A stretch of 64,000 nucleotides of DNA from Paracyclopina nana (Eukaryota > Arthropoda > Copepoda > Cyclopoida > Cyclopettidae), in contig JAGUCH010000002.1 in the NCBI GenBank assembly GCA_019096065.1, positions 3,360,501 through 3,424,500 on the forward strand, read 5' to 3'. The translations under genes and the position numbers were made by a program. The notes beneath the pieces were generated by a model. That model had not been told where the DNA came from, ran no database searches, and worked only from the letters and a program-made list of their open reading frames with translations. Position 1 is the first letter of the stretch; every line of letters starts with the position of its first letter. This document shows, in pieces, positions 20,575 to 32,500 of the stretch.

Positions 20575-23500
20575 TCACACCTCTGAGGTGCTGACATCGA
20601 TTCCCTCGTCAGGAGATTCCCGTTTAGGGTTGTTGTTCATTGGCCTTAGGGGTGGCCTTTTGTTCACTTTGGCATAGAGGCCATTGTTGCCACTCGAGGA
20701 ACTGGAAGACCCTGTGGGAGTTGGGGTTGATGTCAGTAGACCAGTGGGAGAGCCCCTGTAATTGTGGCTAGGATCACAATTCGAGGTTCCTGAAAAGAGT
20801 AAAAAAATAGGTTTAAATAACACTAAAAACTCCAAAAATGAGGACCAATTGAAGCTTCAAATGAGAGTAAGACGTCATCGTAATAATTGAACGACGTTTC
20901 TAATGAAAAATTGCAGAATTCACTCTAAAAAGTAGGAAAACTTCAGAATTCAGTTTGGGACGCAATTCTGAGATTTAGTGAAAAAGATATGAGAGGTAAA
21001 TAATGGGATTGATTTCCTTGAAAGAAAAATGTCGGAGATAGCCCCCAAGGGCAATTTTCCCCTCAGTTGAGCTCATGAATCACACACTCTTTCACAAGCC
21101 ATTTTTTGCCATCAAGTGACAGGTGCAGAGAGTCACCTCATTAAATGGATGAGTGTGGGGCCTTTGTTCCCAAGAAGGCCAAAAGAAGGAGAAGTCACAC
21201 TTTCTCTTTTCAGAGGCACCAATCCCAGCTTTTTTTATTTTCTAACCTGAAGTGGTGGAAAGGTCACCACCAATGCCCGAGGATGACAGCTGACCACGCG
21301 GCGGAGACAGCGTGGACGACCCCGTAGAAGAGTTGGTGCTCAGGTTCATTTTGTGGCCGCTAGAGGGCGGAAGCATCGGCCCCGCCCTCTGGCCTTGCCC
21401 TAAAAAATCCTCGTCCTCATCCAGCTCGTTGAGAGGATTGAAGGTCAAACTGGATGAGGTCATGGGAAGCCCAAAATCCGAGGGGTAGCCGTAGTCTCGC
21501 AGAGGGTTGATCGCGACCACGCCCCCATTGTCGTAGATGTGCGGCTGAGGCGGTCGTGGGAGTGTTCTGAAGGGGGAGTGGCCTCTCAGAGGTGATGACG
21601 TCACGGCCTCCAGAGGATTGAAGTATCCATTATTACTGGTGGAGTAGTTGTAGTCTGTATTCGGATACAGCTGGTCAGCATCTATGTGGGTTGCTAACCT
21701 GTTTGGAGTTGGCCTGCAAAGAAATACATTGTACGCTCTAGCAGGGAAAGTGGCATTTTTGTCGGTAATTTGCTCCACTTTTCTGGCAAGAGAGAACGGT
21801 GTGACATTTTGACAGCCAATAAAACGGAATGGCTCTTGTCAACTTTTCTCGGATTAAATGTGTATATAGTATGTATTCCCCCTTTTTGCGGCAAAATTGG
21901 GACGCAGACTGGGGAAACCGAAAAAATAGGATTTAAGGCAAAATACAATTTTTACACGTTACACCATGGGAGAGAAAGCTTTTTTCATAGATCTCCAATC
22001 CAATGCATAGGGAATACAACAAAAAAGTTGCAAGATTGGCAGTAATTCTCAACTATAGACACTCAAGAAGTGTGAAATACTGCCAGTCTGGCAGCACTTA
22101 AAAAACTACATATTGAGCACCTCCACATGGAAAATGAATGGAAAAAGCCAAGTTCTTACCTGACAAGAGTGTGATGATGCTGTTGTTGCAGTTGTTGGTT
22201 GTAGTGAGCAGGTGAATAGTTCACAGCCTGGTTTTCATAAGAATGCTGCTTCTGTATTCGTATGAGGTCGGGGCTATTCGAGGCCGCGACTGCTGTCGCA
22301 AAATGGCCTCCATTGACGTGGGTATTTAGTTGAGGTGGTTGGTGTTGCACAAAACTGGTGACATTTGGCTCCTGGGTTCCATTCTCCTGTTACACAATAT
22401 ATTTTATCAGGCTAAACATTTGCATTCTAGCATAGAGAGGAGGAAAATAATTTGAAGCTCAATTTCACTACACTTCCCTCATATTTTAATGCGGGCACAA
22501 GTGGTACATGTGGAATATTGGAAATATTGTCAAATGTTATTCTGAATTTGCTTAGTTAAAGCTTGCTAATGAATGACATTGCTTTCATGACCACGAGAAA
22601 GGCCTTGAAGAGCTCAGCTTTGTGGCAGGCCTGTTTTATCAATAGTTAATTGCACTAATTGGGAGCAAGAGGTGAAAAGAAGATTTGTACAGTACTTTTT
22701 AAAGTTCTAAATAACATTTTTTCCGCCATGGCAAAGGAAAAGAAGGGATTTCTTTATGTGAATATCAAAGGAGAAATTCTTTGACAGAAAAATGTGCCCA
22801 AGGCTCAAGAAGGATGATAAGGTCAGTAAAAGGCTGCAAAAAGGGAGAAAAAAGGCCTCAAAAGCAGAGAGTAGACGGAACTTTTCTTTTTTAATTTGCT
22901 GCAAAGTACTGCAGCAAATGCTAAAAATTGCAATTACTTACGTTTGCATTGGTCTGATTCATCGAGTTCTCAGCTTTCTCTTGAATGACCACGTGGTGTC
23001 CGTTTTGCGCCGTTTTGTTGAGTGACGCCGACGACTGACGCAAATTGACGCATTTTCCACGTTGCCTGACCAGAAACACGAGTGCGAGCACCAGGAGAAC
23101 GATCGCAATTGCAGTGAAGGTCACTGCAATGCCAGCAATTTGGCTGCTTTCTAGCGAGGCCACGCCCCCCACAAAGTAGCCAACCTGAAAAACATACAAG
23201 AAAAACACGCTTAAAAATAGCATATTTTAGCCATAATGAACCGAATACAGACTAAATATTTTTAAAGATACAAATAACTTCTTAGTAGTAAGTACAGCGA
23301 ATGTATTTGATACTGCCTGGGTTTAATTATGGATAATTTAAAGCTTTTTTGCTAAGCTTTCAAAATGCAATTTGAGGCTGTGTCATACTGCTAAACATCA
23401 AAGAAAGGAAGAAAACTTCGTGATTGCATGAATATTTGACGAGTTTGACACGCGCGCAGCAGTGGGAAAATAACACGCAAAAAGCGCCATTTTTCGGATG

Positions 23501-26500
23501 GATATTTTGTAAGGAGCTCGCACAAAGAAGGCGTGGCCAGTTGGGCACACTATTTTCCAATATTAGCATTATTAAGAATGTAATGCACATGAAATAGCAT
23601 GATGCACACTTTTCTGCTTCTACCGAGATCCTTTGCAACTCGATATTTATTGCCAATTAGATTGTATTTCCGGAATACATTTCTGATGTATTTTAAAGCG
23701 AGAGAGGATACATCTCGCGTTTGCTGCATCTGTAGCGAATACAATTACACGCACATATGTAGACTATCACCAAAGCTATAGTATTATTGCGTGTGTCTTG
23801 ATTAAAAAAAACAGGGTATTTTTGTACCTGTAGAGTGAAGTTTGCTTCCACTCGGCCAGCCTGGTTAAGCGAGACGCACATGAAGGGGCCCGAATCCTCA
23901 GGCCTCACATTGGTGAGGACAAGTGTGGAGGTCTTCTCGAAGCTTCCATTCTCGTAGATGAGGAACTTCTGCAGTCCTCGGTTCACCAAGGAATTATTGA
24001 GCACTTCCTGGCCATCCCTGTACCATTGAATTTTGGAAGTGGGCACCGAGCCAATTTTGCAGGAAAGAGTTGCATTTTCACCTGCACACAAAATACAGAT
24101 TATCAATATTTATGGTTTGCACTTATTCTCAGATTAGAAGGTCATCTTGTTTCAAATAGTGGCTAATTTGTTTAAACAACTGTTTGAGATTGCGATTTTT
24201 TTGGGGGGGAAATAACAAGATTTATTGCTCTCAATGCCTTTCTAATTGAACAGGCTCAGAATATAAGTTCATTTGTTTCCTGTCAAGACAAATGCCCTAG
24301 TACAGCAAAAGGGTGATCCAAAACTAAGCTAAATTTTGGCTCAAGACAGTAAACTAATTTCGGGAATAAGCCGAAAAGTGAAATTCAATGTTTTTTCCCA
24401 AAAAGCATGTCTTAAAAAGGCCAATGGATAAATGACGTACACGCGAGTTACTTTTCTGGGTAACCTCAGGCAAATAAATAATAAAGAATTTGCTAGCTAC
24501 AGGCTTTGTTTATGATTCATGGCCATGTGTTTCTCAAAATGTCACTCACTGTCTTCACTGCAATGAAAGAAATGAACCTAAAAAATAACCACGGCTACCC
24601 ATGCATACATTTTTCGATTTTAGTGAGTAGGCAATATTTTCCATTTTTTAAGGGCCATTTCAAGTGATCACAGCACTCATATCTAATTCAAGCACAATAT
24701 AAGCATGGCTTTTGAACAACAGGGCCAATTAATCCAGCTGTATTTTTTCCATTTTTTACTATTTTCGAGGTAAAATTCTCAAAAATATTTTAGCTTTCTC
24801 ATCGAGATCATGTCAACTGAATTTCGGGGCTGCTTTCACTTTACCAGAGCAGCATAAAATGAGGTCTAATGAAAGAGTGATCATGGCGAAATGCACATTT
24901 TGGTATATGCTATATAGAGTGGTAGAAGAGCCTAGGCGAGCTGAGATGGGTTGAAATTTATTGAGGATCCTGAGTGGGTCTGACATGATGCCTCACTCTC
25001 TGTAGCAGTAACATGATTCTCCGAGGCTTTCACCTCCCAAGAAATATCATTATTTTGGGGCCCCTTGTGAGAGGCCATTCACAGAGCAGTGCAGTGGGGA
25101 GATGATACTTTGTCTCAAAATGAACCTACAAGAAATCTTGATTTGCACCAGGGAAATGTAGCATTCAAGAAAACTGTAGCCGTACAGGCATTAGTCTGCT
25201 TTGATACGCAAACTTTTGTTGGACTTCAAAGGTGCTTTTGTTCTGATACAATGATCAACTTTTCTCCATATATCTTCTTGTGTAGCAATGCAAAGCTATC
25301 CGTTTGAAAATTAGAGGCCGCCGCCTGTAAAAGAAACTTTCCATCTAGAATTACTTTGCTTTTCACTTATTGAATTAGGCTAGCATAAATATTGAAAATA
25401 TGCTCAAAGACAGCCAGAAATATTATTAAGAAGCATAAATCCATATTTATACTGGCTTCGGAAAATTGCTTCGGAAATGACTTCTTCTGTGACAGTTTGA
25501 AAGTCGTCGAAATGGCCTCAATAAGTTGACTCAAAATTGCATAGGAAAGATTCATGGTTGCGCTGTATAAAATACAATAGCTCTGACAAAATACAGCTTT
25601 TTTGTGGTAAAATACAGGAAAATACCGCCATTAAATGTAATGTGCTAAGCTTCATTTAATTCAATCCATTTTGTAGCATTTTCACAAGCATGGAACCAAG
25701 AAAAAAATACATGAAAGTAGCCACTCAATTGTATTATTTTCTCGTATTTTCTCTCCGTGCTAGTCTCAGACTTAATCGAGTTAGCTGTTGTAAGATACAG
25801 AAGTAATACAGTTGTGTTTGCGCTGTAGCAGACATCGAGCCAGCAGTAAAAATGTGTCAATAAACCATAAACTAATAATGTATTTCTTGCTTGGCAAGAC
25901 TAAAAAGCGCGCGCGAGTCAGGAGGAAATCTACGGTATATCTGTTGAAATCCGTGTCCGCAAAAATCCGTGCCGTTATATTCCGTTCCGTTATATTCCGT
26001 TCCGTTCCGTTATATTCCGTTCCGTTATATTCCGTTCCGTAAAAATCCGTTCCGTAAAAATCCGTTCCGTGAAAATCCGTTCAGTCAAAATCATCTCAAT
26101 TAAAAACCATTCAATATATTTTAATCAACTTTGCCTTTTAGAAGAAATAATATTTGTTTCATCCATGTATGTCAAATCTTGATTTTTCCGTTTTTACCAG
26201 AATTTTTGGATGGAACTTGGCTAGTATGAAGAGCAGGGATAAAATCAGTAGTGCTTTCTGGCAATGAATCAATGCAAGGCCTTTGTACCTGAAGTGGTCG
26301 AATTGACTGGTTATGGGGGTTTAAAAACCTAGACTCACTGTAAGTGTATGTGGGAACCTCTAAAGAGACCAGCCATCTTGTTTGTCCAGCCTTTTTTCCA
26401 GTAGCATGACAACAAAAGAGTTATGCTGTTGTGCGCGCATCTTTTGATGATTGCTGATGCACAATCACTGTAGCAACTTTTAAAATTGAACTCACCAAAC

Positions 26501-29500
26501 CTTCTTAAGAAAAATACTATCCATATGTACATATTTGAGGATTACCGGAGATTTGCGGAGCTGATTATAACGGAACGGATTTTTATGGAACGGAATATAA
26601 CGGCACGGATTTTTGCGGACACGGATTTGAACAGTACAATCAAATCTACATCAAAGCAAGCTCAATTATGGCCGTTGAAAAAAGAGAGCCCGAGGCACTT
26701 TTCGCACACTCACTAATTAACTTGCCAACAAAATCGAAGCGCTACTTTTAAGGCCGAATACTCCCCTATTTTCGTAAGCAGAAATTGCGGTGCTGTGGAG
26801 ACAAAATGAGTGATTAGATTACTTACCAACGTTGGCTTCGACGTAACGTGGCGCTGACAATAATTCCGGCGGACAGGCAAACTCATCGACTTGCAAATTG
26901 GCGAATTGTTGGCCAGCCAACCGAGGCGGGCTTGCGCATTTCGGGTCCACACTATGGGGCACGTTGTTGCTCACCAGCCAGTGCTTCAGTGGCCTTAACC
27001 TGCAATCGCAGGCCCAAGGGTTAGATGACAGCTCCACTGCATGAAGACCTGAAAAAATAATTATCTTAAGCACAAAGTGTACCAATTTTATTAGCTACAC
27101 ATCGTATTAAGAACACAATTAATCCACGTTATTTGGTTTGAAATTGGGATGTTACTTCCTTTTTATTCAAACAAATCGCCGAAAAATGAGCTGGAAAGCT
27201 GAAAAAAGGAACTGCATCACAATGGCCAAGTGGATGCAAGCTGATAAATGGGCCTATGTATTTACAGGGATACTTTGACACAAAAAACAGCATCAATGGG
27301 GAAAAGTAGTACTGCTACTATGTAGAAGGTAGAGAGCACTGGGTGAAATGGAGAAAATACACATAAAAATGTCAAGAATATTTATCACATGACCAAGGCC
27401 TTTCTTCTATGGTAAAGTATGTTTTTTCGGCCCTACAGATACATTTCCTTTTCATACTTGTACTTCCCTAAAATATATACCATCGTTATACATTACACTA
27501 TTTGCTCAATATGAAACAGGTGCAGATCATTTGACAAATACAGCGTGAATACATTCACCGACATATTTGAAAAAATGATCTTCATGACATAAAGTGGATA
27601 CAATTACAACTAACCAGCCTATAAAACACAACTTTATAAAGCTACAAATTATTACATTCATGCAATACTGGATAAAATACAGCCATAAATACAGCAGTAA
27701 AATACAGTTACCTGTAATGGACTCGACGGTTTTTTGTCGCAATTCCGAGATTTGATTGTGCTGAAGGAAAAGCTTTTCGAGGCTGGCCAATTGGGCAAAG
27801 GCCTTGGCGGCCACTCGCTTGAGGCCGCAGTGTGACAAGTCAAGGCTGACCAATTGGGGAATCATCTCGAACGCATTCGCCTCAATTTTGCCCAATGGAT
27901 TGCGCTCCAAGTGCAGCTCGCGAAGGTACGGAATATCTGCAAGAAAAAATGTACTCTACAATATCACAAAGAAACCTTTACTGGTATACTACTCTTTCTT
28001 TTAGGAGTAATACCACACTTTTTGTGGGAGAGAAAACCTGCTGACTCTGGCCAAAATTGTATCCAGCTTTATTTATGATTTTTGCCCTTTTAAAGGAGGG
28101 CCACAGCGCACAGTGGGGGGAAAGAGGTATTTCTTCTTGCAGCCTTTATTTTGCAAAGGAAAACTTCTTTCCCCCTTTGCTTTGTTGCCAATTAAAGCCA
28201 GCTTAGTTCAGGGGAGTAAAAGGCCTACTGTGGTGTTTCACCCAGCACAAATCCGCATTATCTGTGTGATAAATGTGTACTGGAATTGTTTTATCTGCAG
28301 TCTTCTGCAGATGTGAGCTCCTTTCTCCTGCCTACTTTTTCAACCCGAAATCTGCTTAATTTGACACAGACCATATGCATAATTCATAGCTTAACTTTCA
28401 TAATTTTTAAATAAACTAGCTCTCGCTCAACGTTTTTTTTTCTCATCGCGAGCTGCCTCATTTTTAATCTTGTTATAAGGCCAATTTCATATTATCGAAG
28501 TCAAGCTAAGGCAAGCTAAGCTAGGTTCTTTGGAGGCTAATATATCAGCAAATACTGAGTGTATTGGCACCAAATTTGGTAGGATTCATCAATATGTCAA
28601 CCAATAGCTGCGTTCCAAATTTGGTTAAGTTCCGAGGCCGTTTAGAGGAGGTCATTTTCTAAGCATAGCTAGGTATCTAGCTTGTCTTTTTAGGCAGGTA
28701 AAGTCAGCCTATGGAAGGGATCCTTAGATTCATTTGAAATTTGGTATGGTGGCTTATTAGGCTCTTCTTATGAATCCTACCAAATTTGGTGCCAATCGAC
28801 TCAGTAGTTGCTGAGCTATAAGCCTCAAAAGTACCTTGCTTTTTTTAACTTGTCTTTGTGAAATTGGCCTATAAGCAATGTAATGAGATATGCCGCATTT
28901 TTAACCTCACTGGCGTGAGGTATATCGCAAATTACAGAATTACCTCATTGCGAGCGGTATATATGTTTAAATCCGTGTCCGCAAAAATCAGCGCCGTTAA
29001 AATCCGTTAATTGAGCATTAGATTAATAAAAATTCGTTTTAGTGAGCTGCCTCTTTGTGTCCTGTCTCATTGTGAGTTGTCTCATTGAGAGTTGCCTCAT
29101 TTTGTTGTGTTAAAAAAAGTGTCTAATTGTGAGCAGCCTCACTGTGAGCAGCCTCACTGTGAGCTGCCACACTGTGAGCTGCCTCACTGTGAGCTGCCTC
29201 ACTGTGAGCTGCCTCACTGTGAGCTGCCTCACTGTGAGCTGCCTCACTGTGAGCTGCCTCACTGTGAGCTGCCTCACTGTGAGCTGCCTCACTGTGAGCT
29301 GCCTCACTGTGAGCTGCCTCACTGTGAGCTGCCTCACTGTGAGCTGCCTCACTGTGAGCTGCCTCACTGTGAGCTGCCTCACTGTGAGCTGCCTCACTGT
29401 GAGCTGCCTCACTGTGAGCTGCCTCACTGTGAGCTGCCTCACTGTGAGCTGCCTCACTGTGAGCTGCCTCACTGTGAGCTGCCTCACTGTGAGCTGCCTC

Positions 29501-32500
29501 ACTGTGAGCTGCCTCACTGTGAGCTGCCTCATTGGGAGCTGTCTCATTGGGAGCTGTCTCATTGGGAGCTGCCTCTTAGTCAAAAAGGACATATTCTGAT
29601 GATGTTTCAGTTAAACTTGTAAGGAGACATGTCTCTATTAGACTTGTCTCCTTTTCAGTCCAAAAGAAAAAGAAGACAAGTCTGACCTCCCTTATTTGAC
29701 CGTGGAGCAAAAGAGAGTCAGGATTTTTGACGGAAGTTTGGATGGAAATTGAATAATATTTGGCAAAAGCTTCCTTCCTCGAAGAAGAAGAGGAGCAGAA
29801 GAGAAAGTTTGCTGTCAAACTTGAGCACACACATCAACTTTTCAGACACCCAGTTTTGGCCCCAGAGGACACAATATGTGGCCCAGTTCATCTAATTAAA
29901 ACCATCTTGACCCGAAATTAATCACGGGCAAGAAGGTCCCGCTACCCTATCAAAAACTGAGTTCAGAATTTCTAAAGCTTGCAGCTAACACTTTTATTAT
30001 CTAAAATAATGAAAGATTTTCAAGGTCAATAGAAAAAACCCATTGGATTGTGGAAATTACATGTAAAATAAAGTATTAAAGCAGTGCAAATCATGGTTGA
30101 TAAAAACATAAAAGTTGGGCAAAAAGAGTCTTTGGGGTCCTGGAGATTTTGTAGGTCTAAGTAGACAAGTTGAGGACGCCATCTGGTTTTGCAACTTTGT
30201 CACTTGCATTGGCATGCAACGATGCTACAAGTCAAACTTTTCTTGCTTCTACTGATGGAAAATTGGAGTCCAGAAAAACCTACAAGAGGAATATGCTGCC
30301 CGAATTCCAACTGTCTTTTCAGGCGCACACTGGGTTTTGCCCCTTCAAAAAGTCACCCTTTGGAACCCAAGGGAAATATATTTGAAGCTCACAAAAGGCC
30401 AAAAGTGGATATACTTATTTTCTTTAATTTTGCAGCCTAAGGATTACTTAAGTCAAAAGGTGCTTTCTAAGCATGGTACAGATACTTTTGGATACATTTT
30501 CCGTTTCAAAAGGAATACCAAAAAAAAAGAAAAACTCAGTGTGCTTCATCAAAAAAAGGAGAGGGGAACAAATGTGAGCACTCACACATGGATCTTGGAC
30601 ACCCTTATCAATTGCTGACAAATAGAAAAGATTTTCCCCTTTTTTCTCTCTCACTCTCAGGGGCCACGAAGGTTTTTCTTTTTTCTAAGGAGGGGAGAAA
30701 ATATTTTTTTTATGCGAAATGATATGGACACTACTTTCTTAGATATGCTTGAAGCATATGGGTATATAGTGTAGGTATTCATAAAATCCTGCCATCTTTT
30801 CGGCTGAGTTCAAATGGATATTTTTGCTTACATCACACAAAGGTATTGCACATAGGTTGATACAGCAAAATAACGCAGCAAGAAAAATCTTTTCTGTTTC
30901 ACAGATGAAGAAAAAATTGAAATTCTGAGGCTGGCGTTCCTATTTCAAAGAGTCGTTGCCAACTTTTGACATTAACTTTTTTAAAGGAGCTGGAAAAATA
31001 CTTGGCAGAATACGTAATGAAAAGCATACATTTACCAAAACAGCCGTAAAAAAGCATCAAGGAGGGAGACAGGAAAAAATCGACACTTACTTGATTTGAC
31101 AGTTACCAAAAAAAAGCCATAGCAACATTTTCCTCAATTTTAAACGATAGGCCTAATTTTAGCCCAATTCGCAGGTTTTTCTAATTAAGGCGCAATTCTG
31201 TAATTTTGGATTGTATTTTAGCATTTGGAAAATCTTGTGTGTTTTGCGACAAAGTTTCTGCTTGGAAAATTGGAAAAGTTGCCACGCGCAGTGCTCAACT
31301 GTTTTACGCAACTGGAGCACTCAAATTAATTTGATCATCAACTTTTTCTTGCCAAAATACCACAACACTTACGTAACCAAGAGCGAGGAGTAATCAATCA
31401 AATGAAAATGTTAAACATTGATGCAACGATTTATTTATGTCAAATTTACCACTATTTTAATCGTGCATTATTATGTAAACATCATAACATATAGCTCAGT
31501 AGTAAGTGAATTCCTTCCAATAAGTCAATGTTTACATTCATGTTATCGGAAGTTTACAATTGTGTCTAATGCAAGAATGTCATTTCTAGAAAGATATTTA
31601 CGTCACACTCTGTACTTGCACACACCCTACATTTATATTGTACCCATAAGCCCTGTTTGCTTAGTAGCTACAATATGTTGATACAGAAAGGTGCGCGCAG
31701 AGTAGAAGACTTTATTCAGGCTTTTCAATCCTTTGCAAGGACTTTTCTTCCTCATAAAAATGCTACTTGATTTATGACCTTTTACTCTCTACACTGAGTC
31801 AACTTTTCAACTGAGCGCAAAAAACAACAACTTGAGATTAATAGGTTTAAACTGCGCCCCCATGCAGAAAAGTCACCAAATTAAACTATAAATTCATCCA
31901 TTGGCGTAATTTTCAGATTTTCAGATGTATATTACCTGAGAAAGTCGCCGTTGGCACCGACGTCAATAGGTTTCCCGCCAAATTGAGCTCGACGAGGTTG
32001 GTTAATCCGCGGAAAGCAGACGGGTCGATTTGGCCGATTCTGCAGTCGGTGAGGTGCAACTTTTGCAGGTTGAGTAAGCCGTGCCTTGCGAAAACTTCCC
32101 GGGGCAAAATCTGCAAATTGTTCCCAGACAAATCAAGCACTTGCGTCTCGATATCAATTCCGTCTGGAATCGAAATCTGGTTGGCATTTTTGCATTCCAC
32201 CCAGCGCTTGCCTGCAAAAAAGTGATGCAATAATTGTAAACACGGAAGTTTTATGGATTTCTTGGCTCTTAATTCGTGGAAAAATTAGGCCTTGCGTGAT
32301 TTTAGGCGATCAGATTAGAGTTACTTGGTCACATAAATTACTTCATTCATGGCTGTAAAAAAAGAGTACACAACATAAGGGAGAAGTAGCAAAAAAGCGC
32401 CAAAATACAAATTGCTCCACTTGGCATAAGAGGAAGTTTGCTTCCATGCATATAATAGTACACTGCTTGCATAAACTGCAAGCAAGTTGAACATTTTTTC

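Larger units (their letters stand above)
27937..31935. other. Kekkon intron between LRR exons (4.0 kb)
   Basis: Holds a fold-back element (28477-28874), a solitary TIR end (28969-29010) and a 15-bp minisatellite (29040-29580). The remainder is AT-rich without recognised features. Confidence 0.7.

Noticed and set aside
29092-29622. Long repeat frames (ELPHC and SCLTV types) on both strands
   Set aside because: They exist only because the 15-bp minisatellite unit is divisible by three and lacks stops. There is no splice context or start that would make them genes.
30000-31900. tRNA, CRISPR or bacterial-type features
   Set aside because: Looked for throughout the window; no TPsiC-like box with paired acceptor stem and no regularly spaced direct repeats with unique spacers were seen. 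The host is eukaryotic.
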